The notes under the pieces are model-generated. The model ran no database searches and had not been told where the DNA came from. It was given only the letters and a program-made list of their open reading frames with translations. A program made the position numbers and the translations under genes. Shown here piece after piece: positions 51,010-62,858 of a stretch of DNA of 64,000 nucleotides. How positions within the stretch are numbered: the first letter of the stretch is position 1; each line of letters starts with the position of its first letter. This DNA is from Singulisphaera sp. GP187 (lineage in GTDB: Bacteria; Planctomycetota; Planctomycetia; Isosphaerales; Isosphaeraceae). Location of the stretch: assembly GCF_900129635.1 (NCBI RefSeq), contig NZ_FSRB01000001.1:1837501-1901500 (forward strand), given 5' to 3'.

Positions 51010-51063
51010 TGTTTTCGACGATCCAGCGGCCGCGCCGGCGGCCAGTCAAAAGGAGTTGAACTG

Positions 51064-51774
51064 ATGGTCGTCTCCTCTCGCGCGGTCGCGGCGGTGAGCC
51101 TTGGCCTGATCGGGGTCATGACCCTGACCAGCGCTTTATTCGGACAACAGAGCGATGGTGCCGTCCGAAAGACGACGACCCAGGGCACCACGGTTGCGCC
51201 TCCGGCTCCGGCCACATTCGGCACGATCGATATGACGGCCGTCTTCAAGGGCTATGATAAGGTCAAGGTCAGCGGCCAAGAATTCCAGGCCGCCGTGATG
51301 GCCAAGAAAAAAGACCTGATGGGCATCATGCAGCAGATGCAGCAGGAGTCGGAAAGCCTAGCCAAGATGGCGCCCGGGAGCAGCGACGCCAAGAAAATCG
51401 AAGACAAGCTCACCCAGCTCAAGGCGTCGAACGAGGCGGGGCGCGAGCAGGCGGAACGGGAATTCTCGCTTCGCGAAGCCGAAATGCTCGCCACGCTTTA
51501 CAAAGAAATCCAGACGATGGTCGCTCGGGTCGCCGTGCATCGTCATATGACCTACGTGCTGCGGGTCTCGAATGACCCGGTGACCGGCTCCGACCCCAAC
51601 TCGGCGATGCGTGCCATCGAACGGTCGGTGGTCTACGCGGAGGCCACGAACGACATCACCAAGGACGTGGTCCAGTACTTGAACGCCGAGTACAAGAGCA
51701 AGGGTGGGGTCGCTCCCAAGGCCACCTCGTCAGTCACTCCCAGCCCGACCAGCGTGAAGCCAGCCGGCAACTAA
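51064..51774 (+). CDS. Skp/OmpH-family periplasmic chaperone
   Basis: 236 residues from the ATG at 51064 with AGGAG 8-9 bases upstream; a frame open from 50800 is rejected. The signal peptide (MVVSSRAVAAVSLGLIGVMT...) ends near residue 25. After a Thr/Pro-rich stretch comes the OmpH core: FGTIDMTAVFKGYDKVK, then long helices (QAAVMAKKKDLMGIMQQMQQ and KASNEAGREQAEREFSLREA) that form the tentacle-like coiled coil, and the AVHRHMTYVLRV segment. A Ser/Thr/Pro tail ends the chain. Skp holds outer-membrane proteins in transit. It is followed after 227 bases by lpxC-fabZ, repeating the known skp-lpx neighbourhood. Confidence 0.88.
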   Translation: MVVSSRAVAAVSLGLIGVMTLTSALFGQQSDGAVRKTTTQGTTVAPPAPATFGTIDMTAVFKGYDKVKVSGQEFQAAVMAKKKDLMGIMQQMQQESESLAKMAPGSSDAKKIEDKLTQLKASNEAGREQAEREFSLREAEMLATLYKEIQTMVARVAVHRHMTYVLRVSNDPVTGSDPNSAMRAIERSVVYAEATNDITKDVVQYLNAEYKSKGGVAPKATSSVTPSPTSVKPAGN

Positions 51775-52001
51775 TTTTCGCGGTTCCCCTTGAACTTAGC
51801 GATTCATGTCTCAACGAGGTCTTTGAGGATCTCTCGACGTCAACGCCAGGTCGGCACGACACCCTCGAGCATCTCGGGTCTGATGTCGCGCTGACCTTAG
51901 GTCGAGACCACGGGATCGGCCCTTGATCCGCGGCATAACCGGGCCGCGTTGAGGGCCCTTGTGTCTGACGAACCTCAAGGAAGAGGGAGCCGTCGAAGGC
52001 A

Positions 52002-53324
52002 ATGGTCACGACGAGGCGATTGCAGAGAACGATTGCTCGGGAAGCCGAAGTCCGTGGTGTCGGCTTCATCCAAGGGGTCGACGTCGCCGTGCGATTTCGC
52101 CCGGCGGAGGCTGACCAGGGTGTGGTCTTCGTTCGGACCGACTTGCCGGGTCGGCCGTCGGTCCCCGCCCACATTCGCCACGTGATCCCGCGGCAACGAC
52201 GCACGACGCTTCAGCAGGGTGAAGCCACCGTCGAGATGGTCGAACATGTCATGGCGGCCCTTTCGGGCTTGCGAATCGACAACTGCGTGGTCGAGATCGA
52301 TGCGCCGGAGACGCCCGGTTGCGATGGCTCGAGCCAGGCATTCGTCGAGGCGCTGAACGGGGCCGGGATCGTCGAGCTCGACCGCGAGCGCGAGACCCTG
52401 GTGATCGAGCGGCCGATCACGGTTCGCGAAGGCAAGGCGATCCTCACGGCGCACCCCGGCAGCGACGACGGCCTCGTGCTCTCCTATCATCTCGATTACG
52501 GGCGGCAGACTCCGATCGGGTCTCAGAGCCTTTTCGTCGACGTCTCTCCGGAGACGTTCCGCGAAGAGCTCGCCCCCAGCCGGACGTTCCTGCTCGAGAA
52601 CGAGGCCAAGGCGCTTCGCGCCGCGGGAATCGGCTCGAGGACGACCGAATCCGACCTTCTGATCTTCGGACCGGACGGTGTGATCGGCAACCAACTCCGT
52701 TATCGCGACGAGTGCGTCCGGCACAAGATCCTCGACATGGTCGGTGACCTCGCCCTCCTGGACAAGGACCTGAGTGGCCACGTGGTTGCCCACCGCTCGG
52801 GGCATCAACTCAACGCCGCCCTGGTCCGGAAGCTCTGGGAAGCCGCCCACTGCAAGACCTCGCTCCAAGGCGGGGGACAGGGCCGGCTCGAAATCAACGA
52901 CATCATGCGGATCTTGCCGCACCGCTACCCGTTCCTCTTGGTCGATCGGGTCTTGGAGCACGACCTGACCCGTCGGGTCGTCGCCTTGAAAAACGTGAGT
53001 TGCAACGAACCCTTTTTTCAGGGCCACTGGCCGGGCCGACCGATCATGCCTGGTGTCCTAATCGTGGAAGCCCTGGCCCAAGCCGCCGGGATCATGATCG
53101 CGGATTGGGTCGATCCCAACGAACAAGTTGCCCTCATTATCTCCATCGACAAAGTCAAGTTCCGAAAAGCGGTCATTCCGGGCGACCAACTTCGGCTTGA
53201 AGTGACAAATCTTCGGACCAAGAGCCGCTCAGCCTACGTGCAAGGGGTCGCGACGGTCGATAATCAAATTGCGGCTGAGGCCAAGATTCGCTTTGTGATC
53301 GTCGATACGGAACGCCCCGCGTGA
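52002..53324 (+). CDS. lpxC/fabZ: Bifunctional UDP-3-O-acyl-N-acetylglucosamine deacetylase / 3-hydroxyacyl-ACP dehydratase
   Basis: 440 residues. The N-terminal LpxC domain (about 1-285) has the zinc ligands His82 (EHVMAAL), His241 and Asp245 (VRHKILDMVGD) and the catalytic His268 (SGHQLN); it makes the committed step of lipid A synthesis. The C-terminal FabZ domain (about 295-440) has LPHRYPFLLVDR (His307) and PIMPGVLIVEALAQ (Glu356), the hotdog dehydratase of fatty-acid synthesis. Such fusions are known in Bacteroidetes and planctomycetes and tie 3-hydroxyacyl supply to lipid A. Both active sites look complete. lpxA follows after 96 bases. Confidence 0.95.
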   Translation: MVTTRRLQRTIAREAEVRGVGFIQGVDVAVRFRPAEADQGVVFVRTDLPGRPSVPAHIRHVIPRQRRTTLQQGEATVEMVEHVMAALSGLRIDNCVVEIDAPETPGCDGSSQAFVEALNGAGIVELDRERETLVIERPITVREGKAILTAHPGSDDGLVLSYHLDYGRQTPIGSQSLFVDVSPETFREELAPSRTFLLENEAKALRAAGIGSRTTESDLLIFGPDGVIGNQLRYRDECVRHKILDMVGDLALLDKDLSGHVVAHRSGHQLNAALVRKLWEAAHCKTSLQGGGQGRLEINDIMRILPHRYPFLLVDRVLEHDLTRRVVALKNVSCNEPFFQGHWPGRPIMPGVLIVEALAQAAGIMIADWVDPNEQVALIISIDKVKFRKAVIPGDQLRLEVTNLRTKSRSAYVQGVATVDNQIAAEAKIRFVIVDTERPA

Positions 53325-53420
53325 CCTTGGTGCGGGTGGTTTGCAGTTGCAGTGCCTGGTTCGGCTCTGGTGCCAAGGATGGCGCCTCCGACCCTCAAGG
53401 ATTTGAGGATAATCGATATC

Positions 53421-54227
53421 ATGGCCACGCTGATCGCCGATACGGCTTGCGTTGATCCCCGAGCCGAGCTCGCCGACGATGTCGAGATCGGACCTTACTG
53501 TGTGCTCGGGCCGGACGTGAGGGTCGGCCGAGGCACCCGTCTCATTGCTCATGTCTGCATGTTGGGGGTCACGACGGTCGGGGAGATGAACGTCTTCAGC
53601 CCGTTCACCGTGATCGGCGGCGACCCCCAGGATGTCAGCTACAAAGGGTCGTCGACCCGCGTCGAGATCGGTGACCATAACATCATTCGTGAGAGCGTCA
53701 CGATCAACCGCGCCACCGAAAAGGAAGACGGGGTGACCCGCCTGGGCAGCCACAACTTCCTGATGGCCGGGGCCCACGTCGCTCACGATTGCAAGCTTGG
53801 TGATCGAATCACCATTGCCAACGGATCGATGCTCGGTGGTCACGTCCACGTCGAGTCGCACGCCAGCATTTCCGGGGGAGTGGCGGTCCACCACTACTCC
53901 ACCATCGGCGCCTACAGCTTTGTCGGCGGCCAGTCGCGGATCGTTCACGACGTGCCGCGATTCATGCTGGTCGACGGCAATCCGTCGAAGATCCGCTGCA
54001 TCAACGTCGTCGGTCTGAAACGCAACGGCGTCAGTTCCGAAGGGATCGACGCACTCCACGAAGCGCATCGCCTGATCTATCGCGCCAAGATGAGCGCGAA
54101 GCATGCGACCGAAATCCTCGAGTCGCATGGGCACCTCGTCCCCGAAGTGCGAAGCTTGCTCGATTTCATCCAGGCCCAGCAAGAAGGCAAGCACGGCCGG
54201 GCCCGCGAACGCTGGAGAAAATCATGA
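53421..54227 (+). CDS. lpxA: UDP-N-acetylglucosamine acyltransferase
   Basis: 268 residues from the ATG at 53421 (GAGGAT about 11 bases before); a longer frame from 53352 starts inside a noncoding stretch. It transfers a 3-hydroxyacyl chain from ACP to the glucosamine O-3 (or N-3) of the UDP sugar. The left-handed beta-helix hexapeptide repeats run through residues 10-190 (VDPRAELADDVEIGPYCVLG, AHVAHDCKLGDRITIANG). The catalytic His is in GAHVAHDC. The C-terminal helical part (GLKRNGVSSEGIDALHEAHR) is typical. The stop overlaps the start of the next gene (ATGA), so coupling with the oxidoreductase is direct. Confidence 0.95.
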   Translation: MATLIADTACVDPRAELADDVEIGPYCVLGPDVRVGRGTRLIAHVCMLGVTTVGEMNVFSPFTVIGGDPQDVSYKGSSTRVEIGDHNIIRESVTINRATEKEDGVTRLGSHNFLMAGAHVAHDCKLGDRITIANGSMLGGHVHVESHASISGGVAVHHYSTIGAYSFVGGQSRIVHDVPRFMLVDGNPSKIRCINVVGLKRNGVSSEGIDALHEAHRLIYRAKMSAKHATEILESHGHLVPEVRSLLDFIQAQQEGKHGRARERWRKS

Positions 54228-55363
54228 CGCGGTCGCGTGTGGCGGTAGTCGGCGTCGGCCACCTGGGGCAGCACCACGCCAGGATCTTGTCACAGATCCC
54301 TGAAGTGGAGCTGGTCGCGGTTGCCGACTCGCGAATCGAACAAGCTCAGAGCGTCGCCGAGAAGACGGGCACTCGCGCAGTGGCCGACTACCGCGAGCTC
54401 CTCAACGAAGTCGATGCCGTCTCGATCGCCGTCCCCACGTTCATGCACCGGGAAGTGGCCGGGGATTTTCTGGCGCGGGGCATCGCCACCTTAGTCGAAA
54501 AACCGCTGGCAGCCAGCTCGGCCGAGGCCGAAGAACTCGTGGCGCTGGCGCAGCTCCGTCGGACGTTGCTCCAGGTCGGCCACATTGAGCGCTTCAATCC
54601 CGCGCTTACCGCTCTCGACGGCCTGCCGATGCGGCCGAAGTACATCACCGCCGAGCGGCTCTCAACCTACACGTTCCGCTCCGCCGACATCGGCGTCGTC
54701 CTGGACCTGATGATTCACGACATCGACCTCGTCCTGGCGATGAACCCCGGACCCGTTCGATCGGTGGTCGCCGTCGGGGTCAGCGTCTTCGGGGGTCATG
54801 AAGATGTGGCCAACGCTCGGATCGAGTTCGAGGATGGTTGCGTCGCCAATCTGACGGCCAGCCGCGCGAGCTTTCAGGCGATGCGCAAGATGCGTCTGTG
54901 GTCGGCGGAAGGCTATGCCATGCTCGACTTCATGACCAAGCAGGGCACCCTCGTTCGTCCTTCGGACCAGCTCCGCCGCGGACAACTCGACCTGAGCGGC
55001 GTAGATTTGACGAACCCGGCGGCCGTGAAGGAACATCTGTTCGGTACGGTCCTGCGCGTCGATCAGGTCCAGTCCGAAATCCAGGACCAGCTCAAGCTCG
55101 AGCTCGAGGATTTCGTCCAGGCGCTTCGATCGGGTACACCCCCGAAAGTGAGCGGCCAGCAAGGCCTCCGCGCGATGCGCCTGGCCGGAGAAATCCTCCG
55201 AGCAATCCAGACCCATCAATGGGAAGGGATTTCGGACGGCCCGATTGGCCCGCACCACCTCCCGCAACCACTCGCCAGCCCGAACAGCCTCTTGAAAGGG
55301 CCCTTCTCGTGGCGATCGAGAACGGGGCGACCCGCCACGTCCAACACGCCGCAGAGCCAGTAA
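54224..55363 (+). CDS. Gfo/Idh/MocA-family oxidoreductase, candidate UDP-GlcNAc 3-dehydrogenase
   Basis: 379 residues. The Rossmann N-terminus is VAVVGVGHLGQHHARIL, followed by VEKPLA (Lys that positions substrate) and HIERFNPA, then the C-terminal Gfo/Idh/MocA beta-sheet domain (about 130-310). A low-complexity Pro/Ser tail of about 40 residues ends the chain. The 4-base overlap with lpxA is telling: GnnA, a member of this family, oxidises the 3-OH of UDP-GlcNAc for 3-amino lipid A in Acidithiobacillus and Leptospira and sits next to lpxA. No GnnB-type transaminase gene is beside it, so the assignment is a hypothesis. The general family is certain. Confidence 0.85.
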   Translation: MTRSRVAVVGVGHLGQHHARILSQIPEVELVAVADSRIEQAQSVAEKTGTRAVADYRELLNEVDAVSIAVPTFMHREVAGDFLARGIATLVEKPLAASSAEAEELVALAQLRRTLLQVGHIERFNPALTALDGLPMRPKYITAERLSTYTFRSADIGVVLDLMIHDIDLVLAMNPGPVRSVVAVGVSVFGGHEDVANARIEFEDGCVANLTASRASFQAMRKMRLWSAEGYAMLDFMTKQGTLVRPSDQLRRGQLDLSGVDLTNPAAVKEHLFGTVLRVDQVQSEIQDQLKLELEDFVQALRSGTPPKVSGQQGLRAMRLAGEILRAIQTHQWEGISDGPIGPHHLPQPLASPNSLLKGPFSWRSRTGRPATSNTPQSQ

Positions 55364-55389
55364 CCAAGCCCGCGGCGTGGCTCATGTCA

Positions 55390-56853
55390 TCAAGCGAGAA
55401 TCGCCTCGATGAGCTCGCCGTGGACGTCCGTCAACCGGAAGTCACGACCCTGGTACTTGAAGGTGAGTCGCTTGTGGTCGATCCCGAGCAGGTGGAGAAT
55501 CGTGGCCTGCAAGTCGTGAACGTGGACCGGGTGCTCGGTGATCTGAAAGCCGAGTTCATCGGTGGCACCGAGGGTGATACCCGGCTTAATTCCACCTCCG
55601 GCGAACCACATCGTGAACGCCTGGGGATGGTGGTCGCGTCCCATGCTTCGCCCGAGTGTGGCGTTTGACTCGACCATCGGGGTGCGGCCGAATTCGCCTC
55701 CCCAGACGACGAGTGTCTCGTCGAGCAGTCCGCGCCGTTCGAGGTCCAGAATCAAGGCCGCGGCGGCCTGGTCGGTCTGCCCACACTGATTCTTGAGCCC
55801 TCCGGCCACGTCGGAATGATGGTCCCACCCCTCGTGGTACAGGTTCACGAACCGGACACCACGCTCGACCAGCCGCCGCGCCAGAAGGCAATTGTTGGCG
55901 AAGGACGCCTTGCCTGGTTTGGCCCCATAAAGCTGGATCGTCTCAGCGCTTTCGCCCGCGAGGTCCATCAACTCGGGGGCGCTGGTCTGCATCCGATAGG
56001 CCATCTCGTAGGCCGCGATCCGGGTCACGATTTCCGGGTCGCCCACATCGTCGAGCCGCTTCTCATTGAGATTGCGGATCAGGTCGAGCGAGTCGCGCTG
56101 GAGTCGGCGGTCAAAGCCGGGCGGGTTGGCCACGTTCAAGATCGGGTCACCCGTGGATCGGAATGGAACGCCCTGATAGGTACTGGGCAAAAATCCACTG
56201 CTCCAGTTGGCGACTCCACCGCTGGTCCCTCCCGCTGAGGAGAGAACGACGAAACCAGGAAGATCCGCGGCGTCGCTCCCGAGGCCATAGGTGACCCACG
56301 ACCCGATGCAGGGCCTGCCGGGGAGTGGCGAGCCGGTGTTGACGAAGATCTGCGCAGGAGCATGATTGAACTGGTCGGTATACATCGACTTGACGAACGT
56401 GATCCGGTCGACCACCTTGGCCAGGTGAGGCAGCATCTCGGAGAGTTCCGCCCCAGACTGGCCGTGTCGCGCGAACTTGAAACGAGAGGCCATCAGGCTT
56501 GCATCCGGCCTGATAAAGGCATACCGCTGATCTTTGACGATCTCGGCAGGGACCGGCTGGCCGTCGTACTTCCGTAACGACGCCTTGTTGTCGAAGAGGT
56601 CGAGCTGGCTGGGCGCCCCCGCCATGAAGAGGTAGATCACATGCTTCGCCTTGGGGGCGAAGTGACCGGGCTTGGGGGTGAGCGGATCCACGGCGCGTGG
56701 CATGGCCGCGCGCGATTGGGACTCGAGGAGGAGCGAGCTCAGTGCGATCTTGCCAATCCCGACCCCGCACTCGCGAAAGAAATGGCGACGAGTGGACTCG
56801 TGGAGTGGAGACGAGGGCCGCTCCGGCGTCGGATCGAAAGTGAACGGTTTCAC
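55390..56853 (-). CDS. DUF1501 (sulfatase-like) exported protein
   Basis: 487 residues from the GTG at 56853, which lies 4 bases after the PSD1 stop with AAGGA about 8 bases upstream; a longer frame from 56994 overlaps PSD1. The N-terminus has a Tat-type signal ([20 protein letters not shown]). The DUF1501 body resembles the alkaline-phosphatase/sulfatase fold: [57 protein letters not shown] and [10 protein letters not shown]. It is always paired with DUF1549/DUF1553 proteins in planctomycetes. The function of the pair is not established; links to polysaccharide degradation are suggested by context in this phylum. Confidence 0.92.
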   Translation of the reverse strand: MKPFTFDPTPERPSSPLHESTRRHFFRECGVGIGKIALSSLLLESQSRAAMPRAVDPLTPKPGHFAPKAKHVIYLFMAGAPSQLDLFDNKASLRKYDGQPVPAEIVKDQRYAFIRPDASLMASRFKFARHGQSGAELSEMLPHLAKVVDRITFVKSMYTDQFNHAPAQIFVNTGSPLPGRPCIGSWVTYGLGSDAADLPGFVVLSSAGGTSGGVANWSSGFLPSTYQGVPFRSTGDPILNVANPPGFDRRLQRDSLDLIRNLNEKRLDDVGDPEIVTRIAAYEMAYRMQTSAPELMDLAGESAETIQLYGAKPGKASFANNCLLARRLVERGVRFVNLYHEGWDHHSDVAGGLKNQCGQTDQAAAALILDLERRGLLDETLVVWGGEFGRTPMVESNATLGRSMGRDHHPQAFTMWFAGGGIKPGITLGATDELGFQITEHPVHVHDLQATILHLLGIDHKRLTFKYQGRDFRLTDVHGELIEAILA

Positions 56854-56857
56854 AGTC

Positions 56858-59971
<3,114 letters not shown>

Positions 59972-60377
59972 GACTCATACCACTCCATCAGACGCCGGCG
60001 CCGATCTCGTCGTGGTTCCTTGCCTCAGCCGACCAGGCTTGGTTGATTCTGCTTCAATCAAGGCGCACAGAGTCATACGTCGTTGCGGTTCAGCGGGGAT
60101 GATCGAGCGGGCGCACACGTGAGGCAGGTATTGGTCAGCAGGAACCTCACCCGTCATTTTAACAGAATCTCGCAGTATCGACTATGCGTCCACCTGATTC
60201 GCTCGACCAGGAATCCAGTCGGGTCCGGACGTGGGCCGATCGTCGAGAACCGGGCGCTCGTGAGCGTCGATTCCGATCCATTTGCATGCTTGAGTGTGTG
60301 CAGGCGGGACGAGTGACGCGACGGAATCGGCTTGGCTGAGTCGATCCAAACCGAAAAGTCAACTCTCTATCGCATGA
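59972..60377. other. Intergenic region upstream of the PSD1 gene
   Basis: 406 bases between the PSD1 start and the AAA+ gene stop, both minus strand. It should hold the PSD1/DUF1501 promoter, but no good consensus was seen. A hairpin (CGG.TTGG with CCAAGCCG, about 60327-60352) lies just after the AAA+ stop on its strand, without a T run. Confidence 0.5.
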
Positions 60378-61688
60378 TCACATAACCGTGAAGTAGTTGC
60401 CCACGGCAATGTCGAAATACTCGGCGGTCATCTCGATCTCGAGCTCATTGAAGATGCAGTGGTTGCGAATTTGCAGCATCAAGTCACGCGGCTGACAGGC
60501 GCGAAACGGACGCTCCGCTCTGCAGTAGTGGGTTTCGATGAGGTAACTGATGGCTTGCTGATCGATCGACTTGAAACCGAGCTTCGGCCCGAAGATTTCG
60601 AAGAGCTTTCGGAAGTTCGCTTCGCTCGGGTCAGTGACGTTGACCTTGTACGGGATTCGCCTCAGGAACGCCTCGTCGACGAGTTGCTTCGGCTCGAGGT
60701 TGGTCGAAAAGAGGATGAGCTGGTCGAACGGGACGCGAATCTTCTTGCCGTTGGCAAGCGTCAGGAAGTCGTATCGTTTCTCGAGCGGAATGATCCAGCG
60801 GTTGAGGAGCTCGATCGGCTGCATCCGCTGGCGACCAAAGTCGTCGATCAGGAAGGTCCCGTTATTGCTCTTCATCTGGAGCGGTGCTTCGCTGATCTTG
60901 GTTGCGGGATTGTAGCTGATCTCCAGATTTTCCATCGTCAGTTCACCACCGGCGATGAGGGTCGGCCGTTTGATTTCAATCCAGCGGTCGTCCTGGTCGT
61001 CCATCCGCAGGAGGCCGCCTGCCCTCGGCCGCACCGCTTCGTGACTGGCCGGGTCGAAGAGTTTGAGGATGTGTCCCTCAATACTGATCACCCGTGGAAT
61101 CCAGATCGACGTGCCGAAGCAACGCGTGATTCGTTCAGCGATGCTGGTTTTCCCGTTCCCGGGGTACCCATAAATAAACATGCCTCGCCCTGAATTGATT
61201 GCGGCCCCCAGAGTCTGAAACATGTCCTCATTGATCAACAAATCGGAGAAAGCGCGCCGAAGATCGGCCATCTTCGGCTGCTCGGCGTCGATCGTTTGGG
61301 CGGCGACCGACTTGACGTAGCTCTCGAACGGAACGGGGGCGGTGCCGACGTAGGCACATTCCTCGAAGTGATTCCGTGCGCGGGCTCGTCCGGAGTCGGT
61401 CAGCGAATAGTAGTAATCGTTGGCGGAAGCATTATCGGTGTAGGCAACGATCTGCTGATTCTTGAGATGACGGAGGAATTCGGGAAAAGGTCCAAACGGC
61501 AACCCAAGCTCGTCGGCGATCCTCCGTCCGGCGGCGTTCCCGAAGTTGAGCAGGAACTTGAGGACGAGGCTCTCGATCTGGGCGCTGTTCAACCCCGCCG
61601 TGACGAAGTCGTTGGCTGGCCGGGGGCGGAACGGTTCTTTCGCTTCGGTCGTCAACGAGGGGACGGTACTCGGCTCAAACGAATTCAC
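60378..61688 (-). CDS. AAA+ family ATPase with winged-helix-like N-terminus
   Basis: 436 residues from the GTG at 61688, with GGGAG about 10 bases upstream; a frame open to 61829 is not supported. The N-terminal region (about 30-110) contains a winged-helix-like module (LNSAQIESLVLKFLLNFGNA, FLRHLKNQQIVAYTD, YYYSLTDSGRARARNHF). The AAA+ core has Walker A GYPGNGKT (174-181), a long insertion with an RPRAGGLLRMDDQD segment, NGTFLIDDFGRQRM (Walker B) and ILFSTNLEP (sensor 1). The C-terminal lid helices follow (RACQPRDLML). Relatives occur in many planctomycete genomes near pilus or secretion genes; here the Flp pilin gene lies divergently 655 bases away. The role is unknown; remodelling of a membrane or regulatory complex is a guess. 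Confidence 0.85.
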   Translation of the reverse strand: MNSFEPSTVPSLTTEAKEPFRPRPANDFVTAGLNSAQIESLVLKFLLNFGNAAGRRIADELGLPFGPFPEFLRHLKNQQIVAYTDNASANDYYYSLTDSGRARARNHFEECAYVGTAPVPFESYVKSVAAQTIDAEQPKMADLRRAFSDLLINEDMFQTLGAAINSGRGMFIYGYPGNGKTSIAERITRCFGTSIWIPRVISIEGHILKLFDPASHEAVRPRAGGLLRMDDQDDRWIEIKRPTLIAGGELTMENLEISYNPATKISEAPLQMKSNNGTFLIDDFGRQRMQPIELLNRWIIPLEKRYDFLTLANGKKIRVPFDQLILFSTNLEPKQLVDEAFLRRIPYKVNVTDPSEANFRKLFEIFGPKLGFKSIDQQAISYLIETHYCRAERPFRACQPRDLMLQIRNHCIFNELEIEMTAEYFDIAVGNYFTVM

Positions 61689-62343
61689 GGTGCGACGACT
61701 CCCGAGCGAATGGACGTCCCTCAAGCGGCCGGGCGGGGCGCCGGAGGAGGCCGCGAGATGGCCAAGGTCGGCGTGATCGCCCCACGTCCCGACCAATTCG
61801 TGGCGACAAGGCGGCTCCCGAGCCGACAACTGGCACCTTGAGCGCCGTCACTCAACTGATAGGGCACAATCGGCTTGCCGTCAAAGGCCAACGCGTCGAA
61901 AGCCGTCCGCTTCGGTCGTCACCAGGTAGCCTGAAGCTCACCACGACTCCGTCGTGCCGCCCCGGCATGAGCACTCGCTCCCTTGAGGTCAGACAGACAC
62001 CGTTCTCGGTCCGAACCGCTGACAGCTCGGAAGCAGCCTCCGACTTCTCGACGCGATCGCGGGGAACCTTCTGTTGTTAAATCGAAACAACAAAACCGAT
62101 ATCGATTAAAATATTCGATGCGTTGATTTGACATTCCTCGGACTCACGGCGTAGGTTTGCTTGACGAGCTCGAGGTCGCGATCGTCGTAACTCAAATTTC
62201 GTTACGACAATGACAAGGCCAAGAGGCCAAGTGCCCGCGCCATTTTTTTACCCATCGCGGGCGCAAACCGCTCTTGGTTGTGTTTTCCCTTGGTTTCCTG
62301 CGTTTCGCCCGTCGCCATTTCCTTCGCTCAAGAGGCATCAGTC
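61689..62343. other. Divergent intergenic region between the AAA+ and Flp genes
   Basis: 655 bases without a convincing gene; open frames at 61838-62080 and 62210-62431 lack start signals or overlap the pilin. The stretch 62075-62150 is AT-rich, contains an inverted repeat (GTTGTT and AACAAC) and probably holds promoters for both directions. Confidence 0.6.
62128..62157 (+). promoter_or_regulatory. Candidate promoter of the Flp pilin gene
   Basis: TTGACA (62128-62133), an 18-base spacer and TAGGTT (62152-62157), 190 bases before the pilin start. The -35 is perfect, the -10 weak; a long 5' leader would result. Confidence 0.35.
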
Positions 62344-62520
62344 ATGCGCCACTTCGGAACGAAGCTCCGCCAATTCCTTCTCCACGAAGACGGTCCGACC
62401 GCAGTCGAGTACGCGGTCATGTTGGCATTGATCCTCGTCGCCTGTATAACGATTGTGACCTCACTTGGGACCGGTGCGAGCTCGACTTTCTCCACCGTCA
62501 AAGACGCCGCCGCAAGCTGA
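62344..62520 (+). CDS. Flp-family type IVb pilin
   Basis: 58 residues from the ATG at 62344. It has the short basic leader, the prepilin cleavage site after Gly in EDG/PTAVEY with Glu at +5 and the neighbouring Tyr, and a single hydrophobic helix (AVMLALILVACITIVTSLG) that forms the pilus core. The Pro after the cleavage Gly is unusual, since Ala or Ser is common. Flp pili are built by the tad machinery in adherence; no tad gene (CpaA, CpaF, TadB/C) is in this window, so the pilin is an orphan here or the machinery lies elsewhere. It is followed by a clean hairpin and is monocistronic. Confidence 0.92.
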   Translation: MRHFGTKLRQFLLHEDGPTAVEYAVMLALILVACITIVTSLGTGASSTFSTVKDAAAS

Positions 62521-62557
62521 CATCAAACATTACCCATCCCGAATTGCCACGATGATG

Positions 62558-62588
62558 GCCAGCCCGAGCTGAATTTGATCGGGCTGGC
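62558..62588 (+). terminator. Hairpin terminator after the Flp pilin gene
   Basis: GCCAGCCCGA pairs perfectly with TCGGGCTGGC (10 bp, 11-base loop) 37 bases after the stop codon; GGTTTTCCCC follows at a short distance. The following bases up to 62858 show no gene. Confidence 0.65.
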
Positions 62589-62858
62589 TGATCGGTTTTC
62601 CCCGCGGTCCCTGACATCCGGTGCCCCTCTCGGTTGCCTTCTCGTGAAGGCGAATTGCACCACACCAATGGTCCCGTCGTTATGGCCAGAGAGACGATGA
62701 TCGACCTGGCGAAATCAAGGGTTCACGCGAAACTGTAGCAAGGATACCGGGATCGAGTCTCCCGCGAATTTCGGCCTCCGGGGTAGACAAACGGCCCTCC
62801 TTCCTTGCGACAGACTCGTTCACGCCCCACCTATGACGCTCACTGATTCACGAATTTT

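Larger units (their letters stand above)
50563..51063. other. Intergenic region upstream of the Skp-like gene
   Basis: 501 bases. It contains a GAGC-type tetranucleotide repeat (50754-50774) and two hairpins (50954-50972 and 50992-51009). A frame is open from 50800 into the next gene, but its N-terminal part has no coding character. Confidence 0.55.

Noticed and set aside
61838..62080. 80-codon open frame between AAA+ and Flp genes
   Set aside because: No start signal, low-complexity Ser/Arg translation, lies in a divergent promoter region.
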